DNA of 64,000 nucleotides from Byssochlamys sp. IMV 00236 (Eukaryota > Ascomycota > Eurotiomycetes > Eurotiales > Thermoascaceae): positions 43,416 through 107,415 of the forward strand of contig MSJH02000677.1 of NCBI GenBank assembly GCA_001931875.2, written 5' to 3'. The notes under the pieces were generated by a model that saw only the letters and a program-made list of their open reading frames with translations, had not been told where the DNA came from and did no database searches. Shown here in pieces: positions 11,952 through 23,824 of the stretch (positions are counted from its first letter, which is position 1; the number at the start of each line of letters is the position of its first letter). The position numbers were made by a program, and so were the translations under genes.

Positions 11952-13244
11952 AACGTTTGATCCAGGTCGCAATGACTGTTCAGATCAGTAGGCCTTTCAG
12001 TGTGGGATAAGGCAGCCGTAACTTTTCTAGATATTTGGAAATGGTGAAGTATGGTCAACTGCCCGGGGGTTATGTCCCAAATACTAGAAGATCAGAAAGA
12101 AAATCACCGTTCGCATTCTAACTGGAACTCCATAGGCAAGACATCGGTGGGTGGATAGGACCTGGCCTTAGAAGTGCCTGCCAAGGAGGGACAGAGAAGG
12201 CCGACTCTCTATCGGATTTCATGAACTGCCTACGGAGTAGTTAGCATCCGAGACCCGACCTGAAGGGCGCGCCTTTCGTTTTCTTTATGGTCCTTGTGAT
12301 CTTGGGTCTGGTCGTGAAACGTGGATGAAATGCAGGTATAACTTTTGGCGCCTTTTTGACCCTCATATCAATGCTTCTCTGCCAGGGTCACCTCTAGGCT
12401 ATCTGTCACCTTAATCTATAATGGGTTGGCAACTTGTATTTTGTCTCTGAGGTTGTTTCCATGGGATGCATTGAGCTGCATGTTACTGTTCGCGGCTGGG
12501 GATGAATGACCTCATCATGCTCGGTCCAGATGAGCAACTACCATATTCCAACAGCAAATAGCTCACCCAGAATCAAAACAAGAAACCATAGTCCTGTGGA
12601 TTCGATTATTGCGAAATACTCTGCAGTCATCTACAGAACAAACCCTGATCATTCAGCTTCCCATCGGTGGTCGGCATTCAGTCAGCCCGATGGGCGATCC
12701 TACCGAGAACAGCAACAGACTCGTTGCAACAATGCTGCATTGCTGATGGATGCCTGATATCTGATATCAGACGCGGGACGCTCGCTAACGGTTTGAAGCA
12801 TGAGCGAATCGGTGGCCATTATTTCCCTCCAGGTCTTCCCCAGACAACCGGTTGTGGACCACCAAAACCCAACCGGATCAGGTAGTGGATACCTCCGAGC
12901 TAACGGATGACTATCCATGATACTCACGACTCCGACTCCGACAGTCCAGAAGCTCTCGGAGCCGCGATCAAGTCTAGCGCGAGCAGGGCGCTTCTCTTGA
13001 CGTAATCCTTCTCTACGTTTCAATCTGCGTACCAGTGAATAATAGCGGTGCCTGGACGATGCAGTTCTCCGACTCCGACTTGATCTGTGGTGCACAGATA
13101 TACAGAAAGAAAGCCGCTCATGCTAAACAGCAGATCGTTTTCGACAACGCTACTCCCTGGGATTAATATATCCTAGCACATTCTTTTATTTACTCCCTGT
13201 GCCAGTTGGCCTCGCATAGGCCCGGACTCGACCATTCACATGCT
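11952..13244. promoter_or_regulatory. Long promoter region of the PDR transporter
   Basis: 1.3 kb without a supported gene between the regulator and the ABC transporter. It contains a perfect 10-bp palindrome at 12761-12770 (CTGATATCAG) and two copies of a CGGA direct-repeat block (listed separately). Its unusual length for this gene-dense region suggests regulatory content. Confidence 0.5.
12928..13080. promoter_or_regulatory. Candidate Zn2Cys6 direct-repeat sites upstream of the PDR gene
   Basis: The block TCCGACTCCGAC occurs at 12931-12942 and again at 13068-13079, about 310 and 175 bp before the PDR start codon. On the other strand each is a CGGA direct repeat with a 6-bp period. Direct repeats of CGGA are known zinc-cluster targets, for example the drug response element bound by Candida Tac1. 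Binding here is inference. Confidence 0.45.
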
Positions 13245-16200
13245 ATGGCTACAGACAACGGCGCCGAAGGTAGCAGCAACAAGCCCATCACGCCGCAGTA
13301 TGGGTATGAAGCACTAAACCCTACTGCAGGAGCTAGGTCTTCCAGTCCGGTGTCCAGCGTGAGCTCCGATAAAGAATTCGAGCCAATTCGCAGTAGATCA
13401 CCAGAGAAAGCTCATCAAGACAGCCCGACAGACTCGACAACGGACATAGAACGAGACAATGAACTGTCGCAAGTTATTTCTCGACGGCGCAGTGGTGCTT
13501 CTGGACATGAGAACGATGAAGACTGGGCACAGATTGAAAAGCTCATGTCACGCATGTTTGGAAGAGAGAGACAAGCGAATTCAGAGGAGGAGAAGACAAG
13601 ACATCTGGGTGTCGTATGGAAGAATCTCACCGTCAAGGGATTAGGGCTGGGAGCAGCGCTGCAACCGACCAATGGAGATATTTTTCTCGGTCTTCCTAGA
13701 TTGATCAAAGGTCTATTAACTCGGGGTAGAAAGGGCGCAGGAACCGCGAAAGCACCGGTAAAGACGATATTGAATGATTTCACCGTAAGTATCAGTTGTA
13801 AAAATATGTGACGTATATCCGTGCTGATTATCACCATTCAGGGATGCGTCCGACCGGGTGAGATGCTTCTTGTTCTCGGGAGACCAGGCTCTGGTTGCAC
13901 AACATTCCTGAAAATGATTGGAAACCAAAGAGCGGGTTATGAAAGCATCGAAGGCGATGTCTACTATGGTGGGACAGACTCTGTAACCATGGCTAAGAAA
14001 TACCGTTCAGAGGGTATGCAAACTTATAAATCCTCTGGCAGATCACGGCTAACAGGGACAGTGTTATATAATCCTGAGGACGATTTGCACTATGCAACTC
14101 TCACGGTTCAAGACACTCTCTCCTTTGCGCTGAAAACGCGGACTCCGGGAAAGGAGTCGCGCATTCCCGGAGAGAGCAGGAAGGAATACCAGCAGACGTT
14201 CCTCAGCGCCATTGCAAAGCTGTTCTGGATTGAACATACACTAGGGACCAAGGTCGGCAATGAGCTCATCCGCGGAGTCTCTGGCGGAGAAAAGAAACGA
14301 GTATCTATTGCGGAAGCGATGATTACGAGGGCGAGTACACAATGCTGGGACAACTCCACCAAGGGCTTGGACGCAAGTACTGCTCTGGAATACGTCCAAA
14401 GCTTGCGCAGCTTGACGAACACAGCGCACGTCTCCACCTTAGTTGCCTTATATCAGGCCTCGGAAAATCTTTATAACCTCTTCGACAAGGTCATCCTAAT
14501 CGAGGAGGGCAAATGCGCTTATTTCGGTCGCACTGAGGATGCCAAAGCGTACTTTCAAAATCTCGGGTTTGAATGCCCGGCGCGATGGACTACTCCAGAT
14601 TTCTTGACATCAGTCAGTGACCCTAACGCGAGACGTGTCAAGAAGGGATGGGAAGGCCGTGTGCCACGGTCAGCAGAGCAATTTGAGCAAGCGTACCGTC
14701 AGAGCGATGTATACCGAGACGCTCTCCGTGATGTCGATGACTTTGAGAAGGAAGTCGAGGAGCAAAGGCATGAACGAGATGCTGCTAGAGCAAAGATGAA
14801 AAAGAAGAATTATACTTTGTCTTTCTATCAACAAGTCCTAACTTTGACACATCGACAATTCTTGGTCATGTTTGGAGACAGGCAATCGCTGGCGGGAAAA
14901 TGGGGCGTCGTCACATTTCAAGCTCTCATTATTGGGAGCTTGTTCTTCAACCAGCCTCCAACAAGGTAAAAGAAAGAAAAATGCCCTGGTTGAGATGAAG
15001 TTTACTCGGCTAACGTTGATACAGCTCGGGGGTCTTTACTCGCGGCGGTGTTATGTTCTTTATCCTGCTTTTCAATGCCTTGCTGGCCCTAGCTGAGCTT
15101 ACAGCTGCCTTTGCGAGCCGGCCTATACTGATGAAGCATAAAAGCTTGTGAGTAGTTTCTCTCCACTCCGAGGCTATTGAGTTTGAATAACCAGAACCAT
15201 AACGTAAATTAGTTCGTTCTACCGACCTTCAGCTTATGCTCTAGCACAAGTGGTCGTTGATGTTCCTCTTGTCCTCATCCAGGTGGTTATATTCGATGTG
15301 ATAGTATACTTGTATGTGCTTCTATGTCATTATGGCTCTTCATGTACCGTGCTGATGAGGATTTGCAGCATGTCAAACCTCTCAAGGACTGCCTCCCAGT
15401 TCTTCATCAATCTACTGTTCATTTTCACATTGACCATGACCATGTACTCGTTCTTCAGAGCTCTTGGGGCACTTTGTTCCTCACTTGATGTTGGTAAGAT
15501 TCTTGTGAAAGGCTTGAGATTCTTATGGCCAATTACTGATTAAAACAGCCACTCGCCTTACTGGTGTCGCCATCCAAGCACTGGTTGTCTACACAGGTTC
15601 GAGAATATCCTTTTACACTCACGATATCGATGTTAACTATAACAGGATATCTTATTCCTCCTTGGAAAATGCATCCGTGGCTTAAATGGCTTATCTGGAT
15701 CAATCCAGTACAGTATAGTTTCGAGGCGTTGATGGCAAATGAGTTCTATAAACTTAAGATACAGTGCGAGCCACCATATATTGTTCCTGAGGGGCCAGGC
15801 GTATCTCCCGAATACCAGAGCTGTGCTATCCAAGGAAGTCAGCCGGGTCAGACATATGTCAATGGTTCTGACTATATCAAGACGGCATTCACATACACAA
15901 GGGCGCATCTCTGGAGAAACTTCGGGATCATTATCGCATGGTTTGTCTTGTTCGTGGCTTTGACGATGCTAGGGATGGAACTGCAGAAACCCAATAAGGG
16001 TGGCAGCTCAGTAACTGTCTTCAAGAGAGGCGAGGCTCCCAAGGCTGTCGAGGATGCTGTCAAGAATAAGGATCTTGTTGGAGATGAGGAGAAGGGCGAG
16101 AAAGATGCACCGAATCCAGTTACCCAGGCCGAGTCTGAACCGAACAGCCGAGACGAGGTTCAGGGAATCGCCAAGAATACTGCAATATTTACATGGCAGA

Positions 16201-18602
16201 ATGTGAACTATACTATTCCGTATAAGGGAGGCCGGAGAAGACTGCTTCAAGATGTTCAAGGATACGTCAAGCCGGGTCGACTGACAGCCTTGATGGGTGC
16301 TTCTGGTGCAGGGTTAGTCGGGAACCCATTTCCCTCACTTTTCAAAGTTGCTGATTCAGAATCCAACAGCAAAACGACACTTCTGAACGTGTTGGCCCAG
16401 CGAATCAATTTTGGCGTCGTCACAGGAGATTTCCTTGTGGACGGAAAGTGAGTGATGCCAGTCTAATCCATACTTGCGATACTAAGTAACCCTCGCAGGC
16501 CTCTTCCAAAAAGCTTCCAGAGAGCAACTGGGTTCGCAGAGCAAATGGACATCCATGAGCCCACAGCAACAGTCCGGGAGTGTCTCCAGTTTTCAGCTTT
16601 GCTTAGACAGCCAAAGGAAGTTCCAGTCCAGGAAAAATATGACTACTGCGAAAAGATCATCGACCTTATGGAAATGCGTCAACTTGCAGGTGCAACTGTT
16701 GGAGCTGTTGGAACTGGGTTAAATCCGGAGCAACGAAAACGCCTTACCATCGCAGTTGAGCTCGCTAGCAAACCAGAACTACTTCTTTTCCTCGACGAAC
16801 CGACATCGGGACTTGATTCGCTAGCTGCCTTCAACATCGTGCGTTTTCTGCGAAGATTAGCAGATGCCGGTCAGGCGGTGCTCTGCACTATCCATCAGCC
16901 GTCCGCTGTACTCTTCGAGGAATTTGACGATCTCCTCCTGTTACAGAGTGGTGGTAGGGTTGTCTATCATGGTGAGCTTGGTTCTGATTCCAGGAAGTTG
17001 ATCGAGTACCTGGAGCGAAATGGTGGTAAGAAGTGTCCACCAGACGCAAACCCAGCCGAGGTAAGTTCTTAAATTTTTGGTCTGTCCACGAACCATTACT
17101 AACAGAGACGCAGTATATGCTTGAGGTAATTGGAGCCGGCAACCCAGATTACAAAGGTCCAAATTGGGCAGATACCTGGGCAAACTCCCCCGAGTATAAA
17201 GCCCGCGCTGAGGAGATCAACGAGATGACCACCTCTAGACGCAATGCTAGCTCCGGAAAAGAACAAACTGATGACAGGGAATTCGCGATGCCATTATGGA
17301 CGCAAATAATTGCAGTAAGCAGGCGCTCATTTATCGCCTACTGGCGGACGCCAAATTATGCAATTGTAAGTTGTATCCTGTGGACCATTGACTGCAATAC
17401 ATTGTCTGACACTCGGTAGGGAAAATTTATGCTCCACATATGGACAGGCCTCTTCAATACGTTCACTTTCTGGCACCTGGGCCACAGTTATATTGACATG
17501 CAATCTCGACTGTTCTCCGTATTCATGACACTGACCATCGCTCCTCCCCTGATCCAACAACTGCAACCACGCTTCCTTCATTTCCGTGGGATGTATGAAT
17601 CTCGCGAGTCGAATGCAAAAATTTATTCATGGGTTGCTTTTGTGGCAAGTAGCATTTTGCCTGAGCTTCCCTACTCTATCGTCGCTGGCTCCATCTACTT
17701 TAATTGTTGGTAAGTTAACTCAGCAAACGACAGTATGCTAAACGAGGTGCTAATAATAATATACCAGGTACTGGGGAGTCTGGTTCCCCCGCGATTCGTT
17801 TTCTTCCGGCTACGTCTGGATGTTGCTTATGCTTTTTGAAATGTTCTATGTCGGATTCGGCCAATTTATCGCCGCCATGTCACCCAATGAACTGTTTGCC
17901 TCCCTGCTTGTTCCTGCTTTCTTCACCTTCGTGGTCGCCTTCTGCGGTGTCGTTGTGCCTTATGCAGCGCTACCACATTTCTGGAAGTCATGGATGTATT
18001 GGCTCACACCTTTCCATTATCTTCTGGAGGGTATGCTTGGAGTCGTCACGCACAAACAACAAGTCAAGTGCGTGCCCCGGGAAGAGGCTAGGTTCCGACC
18101 GCCACCTGGACAGACTTGCCAGCAGTATGCTGGCCCTTTTGCCCAGCAGGCAGGTGGATACGTGGAACAGGGCGCTGATGGGCTGTGCAACTATTGCCAG
18201 TATTCGACAGGTGATAGATTCGTATGTGTTTGAGACGCCTGCTTTTCTCTGTACTTGAAGCTAACTTTCTGGAACTAGGCTACTTCGTTTAATGTCTACT
18301 ACTCGCACAAATGGCGCGACTATGTAAGTCAGCTCTTTCGGTCTATCCTACTTGATGAAGGCTTGAAGGCACCCATGCAACACTCTTACTAACACGGTTA
18401 CTAGGGCATATTCTTTGGTTATGTCATTTTCAATTTTATCGCTGTCTTTGTCATCTCCTGGTTGTATCTTCACGGTGTCCGAAATGCCAAACGCTGGTTC
18501 AGCGCACGGAAGACGAAGAAGGGCAACAAGAACTCTGCGGAACAATCTGTGGAACAGTCTGTGGAACAATCTGGGGGAGCAAAGGAGGAAGAATCAACCT
18601 AG
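13245..18602 (+). CDS. PDR-type (ABCG) ABC multidrug transporter
   Basis: Fourteen exons (13245-13784, 13842-14965, 15025-15147, 15213-15311, 15369-15493, 15549-15596, 15646-16312, 16370-16447, 16499-17060, 17114-17365, 17420-17709, 17768-18221, 18279-18323, 18405-18602) encode 1534 residues, the usual full-size length in (NBD-TMD)2 order. NBD1 has the fungal degenerate Walker A (GRPGSGCT, 193-200) with signature [11 protein letters not shown]2 has a canonical Walker A (GASGAGKTT, Lys910), degenerate signature LNPEQRKR (1009-1016) and Walker B LFLDE. Alternating degeneracy is a PDR hallmark. The N-terminus is Ser-rich and hydrophilic; the C-terminal tail has an EQSV repeat. It is a plasma-membrane exporter of hydrophobic compounds. 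The start is the first ATG; an upstream in-frame TTG was not used. Substrate is unknown. Confidence 0.93.
18540..18575 (+). repeat. Coding 12-bp tandem repeat in the PDR C-terminus
   Basis: Three near-identical 12-bp units encode [12 protein letters not shown] in the cytosolic tail just before the stop. One silent difference (CAA/CAG) separates the units. Such a tract can vary in copy number between strains. Confidence 0.7.
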
Positions 18603-19534
18603 ATCGAACCCGGGCACCTAGTGGTCAGTTTGCTGGTGCCCTAATCTCCACTCAGAGCATTATATGCATTGGTAATACATGATAGTAACAGAGATAGACA
18701 ACGGGGACAAAACATAAGAGGCAATGCTTTACATCTTTGTTTAGTCCCAATACTCGATTCAAGCAATAGAATTAGTCTGGTGTCTTATCACAGCATTCGT
18801 GATTAGCCATCTCATTTCTTCGAATATAGATCAAAGGCGGTAGTTCACATCATGGAAATTCCCTGATAACTATTAGTGACGGAGGCAATGCTGAAGCGGT
18901 AGTCGGGTCATTAAATTTCGATTATACCACGGAGAAGTTCGTATAGCTATAGAGTTGCTTTGTTTGAGTCGGTCAAGAACTCTAATCAGTTTCCCCGTTA
19001 AGAAAATAGATGAGCTTAAGAGATGCTCACTTCATCCCTAGAAGCTCTATAATAATGTCCCCCAAAGGTGCATCTACCTCAGTGAGAGACTCTAGACGAC
19101 TTGGTCGATATCGGTCTCCACAGACCTCGATTTCTTGTTGGCCCTGGAAGTTGACCAGCCGTGATCGACACGGATATGGTACCCGTACCGTTTCTCCCGC
19201 TCTTTAGTTTAACTAACTTAAAAGTCCCATGTTCAGAATGCACACCTTACTCTATATAAGAGCGCGATCCTCGGGTTTTGCGGTACTAATCTTCCAAGTC
19301 CCGGCCATGCTGTCATTGATGCGCAACTATATCACCCCACCACATCGCATTCTGCTATATATGTATGTATAAGCACAGCTTCTTTCAATCCAATTTTCCC
19401 TAGCCACAAAATATACTCATTCACGTGTATCGGTCAAAGCACCATTCTTCTTCCTCTCTCCATCACACCCTGCAGAGATACCTACCATATTACTCTACAT
19501 ACCATAAATCTGCCATATAGAAAGATTCGCAACA
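18603..19534. other. Intergenic, 3' flank of PDR gene and promoter of NmrA-like gene
   Basis: No supported gene. The last 200 bp are pyrimidine-rich with a TATA-like stretch near 19365 (TATATATG), consistent with a promoter for the gene starting at 19535. Confidence 0.55.
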
Positions 19535-20470
19535 ATGTCTGTCGATCTCAACAAGGACCTCGTCGCTCTCACCTGTGCTAGCGGCAAACAATGCTCCCAG
19601 CTTATCCCTCTACTCTACAACAGATGGAGAAACATTCGACTTATTGTCCACAGTCCTAGTTCAGAGACCCGTCTGCGGACGCAATACCCCAACGCTGAGA
19701 TCGTCCGCGCCGATATGACACGAGCCGACGATGTCGACCGAATCATAGCCGGAGTGACTACTCTTGTCCACATTGGACCCAGTTTCCATCCCCGAGAGAC
19801 GGAAATAGGATACTTGATGATCGACGCAGCTAGTCGTTATCAAGTTCAAAACGGAGGCGTTTTCAAACACTTCATCTACTCCTCAGTCCTGCATCCTCAA
19901 TTGAGAAAATTGATGAATCATGACTGCAAGCGCTATGTGGAGGAATATCTTATTGAGTCCGGACTCAGCTATACTATTCTACAACCGAGTCATATGCTGA
20001 ATATGTTCCCTGTTGCGCCTTTGCTGGAACAGGATGAACCGGTGTTTTATGCGAATTATAACCCCGAGATTACTTTCTCGTTTACTATCTTGCAGGATCT
20101 GGCTGAGGCGTTTTGCAAGGTCATTGAAGAAAGAGAGAAGCATTATCTTGCGGAATATATGCTTTGTTCGACCGGGCCTACCTCTTACATGGATGTTACT
20201 GCTACGCTAGGGAAGGTGATTGGCAAGTCAATCCAGATCAAAACGAGGGAGTTTTATGATTCTGTTGAGTTTCTGGAGACTATGGTGTTGGAAGATCCGA
20301 AGAAGGCACATCGAGTGGCTCGCGATGGGATTCGGCGGTTGCAACTATATTATAACTTTTATGGAATCAAGGGGAACACGAATGTGCTTGAATGGTTAAT
20401 TGGCAGAAAACCAACAACGGTGGAAGACTTCTTTCGGGAAAGAGTTTCTCAGTTGCGGAAGGGAGCTTGA
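19535..20470 (+). CDS. NmrA-like NAD(P)-binding family protein, intronless
   Basis: A single 936-nt exon encodes 311 residues. The fold order is NmrA/atypical SDR: a beta-strand 'LVALTCASGKQCSQLIPLL', then 'IRLIVHSPSSETRL', 'VRADMTRADDVDRIIAG', 'FIYSSVLHP' and 'GLSYTILQPSHMLNMF'. The first nucleotide-binding loop has CASGKQC where most relatives have a GxxGxxG pattern, so cofactor binding may be weakened or altered. The region 'FYANYNPEITFSFTILQDLAEAF' matches the C-terminal part of NmrA-like proteins. It lacks introns, unlike nearly all of its neighbours. Function could be redox sensing or a reductase activity. The sequence does not say which. Confidence 0.82.
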   Translation: MSVDLNKDLVALTCASGKQCSQLIPLLYNRWRNIRLIVHSPSSETRLRTQYPNAEIVRADMTRADDVDRIIAGVTTLVHIGPSFHPRETEIGYLMIDAASRYQVQNGGVFKHFIYSSVLHPQLRKLMNHDCKRYVEEYLIESGLSYTILQPSHMLNMFPVAPLLEQDEPVFYANYNPEITFSFTILQDLAEAFCKVIEEREKHYLAEYMLCSTGPTSYMDVTATLGKVIGKSIQIKTREFYDSVEFLETMVLEDPKKAHRVARDGIRRLQLYYNFYGIKGNTNVLEWLIGRKPTTVEDFFRERVSQLRKGA

Positions 20471-21292
20471 ACTTGAAGAAATAAGATCTAGCGAGGATGC
20501 GAGGTTCCTTCCCTTTGGCAAAGTATGAAAAAAATACAATTATATGCAGTATCAATTAGGTAGGCAGTATATATAAAGTAGAACAGGATCAGAAGAGTTA
20601 TCCATTTTCGCACACGCGCCCACCCTCCAATGCTTGCAAGACACTGATGCTCAAGAAACAGCAAATAAAAGAACAAAAAAGGAACATGAAACAAAGTGGA
20701 AAATATCGACATTGCGTCTCCCCATGCAGTGTTAACGCAGAAATATAGAAATGGTGTGCACATAGAACACCAAGCACCGTCAATCCTGCAATGATACCTC
20801 AAAACCACCAGTGTTGAAGACGAAAGCGTCAAGTGATAACTCGTGTTGACCCCCATCACCACCGCATGCAACATGCTCATGTAAGTCCCCGAGGAATCCA
20901 GAGATTAAAAATATATATATAATAAGACAGGTAATGGTTATGTACGGCCCCAGTGGGCAGCTGTGCAATTCGACCCTGGCGCAGGTATGTAGGTACCGAA
21001 GCTTGAGGCCATCCGGGCAGCACCGCCGAGAAACTTATCCTGGTATAAAGGGGAAAAGATCTTACTCTCCTCAAAAGCAAAACCAGACTGCGGCCATTTC
21101 TGGCTACGTCCCTTGGGTTGTTCCCACTTCCATGCATAGGTGTCCTCTGTTGGTTTTGTGCGATTCTGGGACTTAGACATCACTTTGCAGGTCCAGTGTA
21201 ACAGTGCACCATGCTCTTCCCGCATGTGCGAGTTTCTCTCTATACGCCTCTCCAGGCGGATAGGAGTTACACACGATCCCGATATCTGCACA
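20471..21292. other. Intergenic, convergent 3' ends
   Basis: A region between convergent genes containing an AT-rich stretch near 20520-20580. No coding motif or RNA gene was recognised. Confidence 0.55.
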
Positions 21293-23143
21293 TCACCGTA
21301 CGCTAGGGCGCGATGGAGGAGGAGTTGGCGCAGACGCCGTACCAGGTCCAGATAGAAGTAACGACTGGACAGAGTGAGGGCCCCATGACGAGGACGTACC
21401 ATTAGTACTATCACCGGCGGATGGGCTATGTCTACCTTCTGCTGCACCGGTTGCCGCCGGACTCCCGTTCATTAGACGTTGACGCTTAGCCTGCGGAACC
21501 CCATTGTAACTTTGGATATTCTCCTGAGGCTGATATGGAGGTGTCTGCTGTTGCGAGCTGGTAGACGCTGCTTGGCTAGGGCTTGCAGCAGGTGGAACTG
21601 GGCTACGAGCCGCAGGAGGCTGCATCGGTTGCGACCGATTGGCAGCCTTGTGCGCATCATCAGTATGCAGTTTTACGGTAGGACTGTTTTCCTCCGATAC
21701 ACTGTTCGCATAGCTGACACCATACCGGCCCATACTCTTGTCATGCATCACCACACGCTTCCATTTCGCTACCACCGTGTCGTAATCCCATCTAGAAGAG
21801 GCTGGATTGAGCAGACCTTCTTGTGCATCCAACTCCCTAGTTACATCTCGAGGAAGAGGCAGAAGGTCGGGAGGGAATATCGCGAACTCCCTAGGCCATT
21901 GGCAGGAACCTAATTTCTCCACTTGAGCCCGTAGCTGGTTCGCTTCCTGCTGTACTCGTTCCAGCTGGTGGTCGAGATGTCTACGCTTCTCGACTTCCCG
22001 AGCAAAAGCCCTTGTGATCTCCAGGTGCCAATGCTCACGCTGAGTCTCCGGAGAAAGTGCCATCCAATGTTGAAAAGACAAGTCTAGATGTCTGGAACTA
22101 ATATCGTCGTGCTGCTGGGCCGTTCGAGTAATCATGGTCGGATCATTGCTAGGGAGATTCACGCCCGACTTCCCGGGAGTCGACCGGCTCGTAGTGGCAG
22201 ATGCCAGCTGGTCCGATTTCCACTGCTCAATCTGAGCTCGTAGAGCTTGTCGGACAATCTCAACATGCCCGGGGCCTGGAGGTTGTAGAGGAAACGAGCC
22301 TGGAGCAGGAAAAGGATGAACGGAGAATAGACTTGGAGGAGGCGGAAGCATCTGCAGGCATAAAGCTGGAAATGTCTGCGACTGGAGATCGAAGTCAAAA
22401 GGCGATAATCGGGGTCGCACCCTAGAACTGCTATGCATATGTGGTGTAAGCGGCAATGTTTCTCAAAGTACCCGTGTCTCCGGGGACCATTAAACAAGGG
22501 GGGCGGAACAGATTGTCCAAATAGATAAAGAGGTAACCCACGTCGCTGCTTTGATATTATCCAGAACCTCCCGCAATGCCAACTCCAATGCTCTCGCCGT
22601 GTCCGCCGAATTCGCACTACCACCACGGCTGGCATAGTCCAGTGGACCTATCGAGACGGACGGCTGCGACGTCGTGAACCGCGCAGCACTGGGACCATCT
22701 CGCGGGCTTGATGGATTGGGGATGTCGTTGATGACGCCTGTCGCGTGCCACGTAGGCGTATTGAACATCATCCGGACGCCCCCTTGGTGCTTACTATTCA
22801 GTTCCAAAGGAACTACACCATGCGGATCGTGCTGACTCTTCCCCATGGCACGGTCTGGACTGTCCCGCTTCCCCGTTGAAGTGCGCGCCTGGCGCCTGGT
22901 GATACCGCTTCGAATGCGCCGGATCTCCTCGACATCGTGGATGCCGTCGGGCTTCTTCTTGAACAGATACTGATCGAGATGCCGGCCCAAGGACGACGAG
23001 GTGAACGCCTGGTGACAGTACTGGCATTGCTTGTCCTTGATCGTAGAATTCTTCGCTGGGGTCTGCTGCCGTTGGGTATCGTCACCTCCTACAGAACCCT
23101 CGGGCGTGTCGGTTGCGCGGGAGGGGTTGTTGGTGTCGTCCAT
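21293..23143 (-). CDS. Conserved-type fungal protein with N-terminal zinc-finger-like motif
   Basis: Two exons (23143-22542, 22421-21293) give 576 residues. Near the N-terminus a Cys/His set C40-x2-C43-x11-H55-x13-H69 resembles a C2H2 finger with a long second spacing, followed by a strongly basic helix (EEIRRIRSGITRRQAR) suited to nucleic-acid binding. The middle has an alpha-helical, coiled-coil-prone segment (about 'REVEKRRHLDHQLERVQQEA') and then 'YDTVVAKWKRVVMHD'. The C-terminus is a low-complexity Pro/Ser/Gln/Ala tail, probably disordered. I do not recognise a named family. The design suggests a nuclear DNA- or RNA-associated protein, but that is inference. The splice pair chosen (GTGGGT donor, TTCTAG acceptor) is the one that keeps frame. 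Confidence 0.78.
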
Positions 23144-23824
23144 GGCGAAGTAGCGGAGTTGGACGATGGACGATCCTATCGAGGCCTTCCGACGATCAGG
23201 GCAGCCAGATGAATTGCGAAATCAACACATTGGGCAGAAGGAGAGAGCAGCAGGGCAGGAGGCTGCTAGAAAATAAAACACGCGGTGAGAAGCAATCGAG
23301 GAGGCAAGACGTAGAGTGGGAAGCTGGCCTGGAAGAAGCTGACGCTGGCGATCGTGTGAGAAGATGCGAAGCCAAAGCCAAGGCGGGAGATGATCCCTCG
23401 CGCTAGGGGAACCTGGCAGGTACTTGACCCGCAGCCGAGTTTTGGCCGGCCAGCCAGGTACCTCGCAGGTACCTTGACCTCCTCGATCTGGCGCTGTCGC
23501 CCGTTTGTCATCGGGGGCTTCCTTGAAGCTGCTTCGTTGCAAGAGATTAAGCAACGACGAGCTCTGTTGGGATTATCTCCGCCACGCAGCGGGGATGGTC
23601 TCTATATGCAGATCCTCCAAGTTGGGCGGGGAAAGAGTACTACAAGGGAGCGACTAAGTACACCCTTTGACTTTTGTTTGCAAAGCTCGAAATATACAAG
23701 CGCCAGGATACGGATGTATTCGATGTATTCCTCTTATACAGTATCTATGATTTATCCGTGTAGCGCCGGACACGAGATCTCTAGGGCTCCTGTCGCGACT
23801 GTGTCGACGTGTAAGTAAAGGGCC
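23144..23824. promoter_or_regulatory. Promoter region of the zinc-finger-like gene with CAGGTAC repeats
   Basis: Between the start of the minus-strand zinc-finger-like gene and the 3' end of the amidase. Within it CAGGTAC occurs at 23417, 23455 and 23466, two copies extending to CAGGTACYTTGACC-like blocks around a GGCCGGCC palindrome. A regulatory role is inference. Confidence 0.45.

Noticed and set aside
13206..13244. Upstream TTG start for the PDR transporter
   Set aside because: The first ATG at 13245 gives a normal PDR N-terminus; a TTG start is not expected in this lineage.
3237..18602. Secondary-metabolite biosynthetic cluster
   Set aside because: P450, transporter and regulators are present, but no polyketide synthase, NRPS, terpene cyclase, DMATS or other backbone enzyme.
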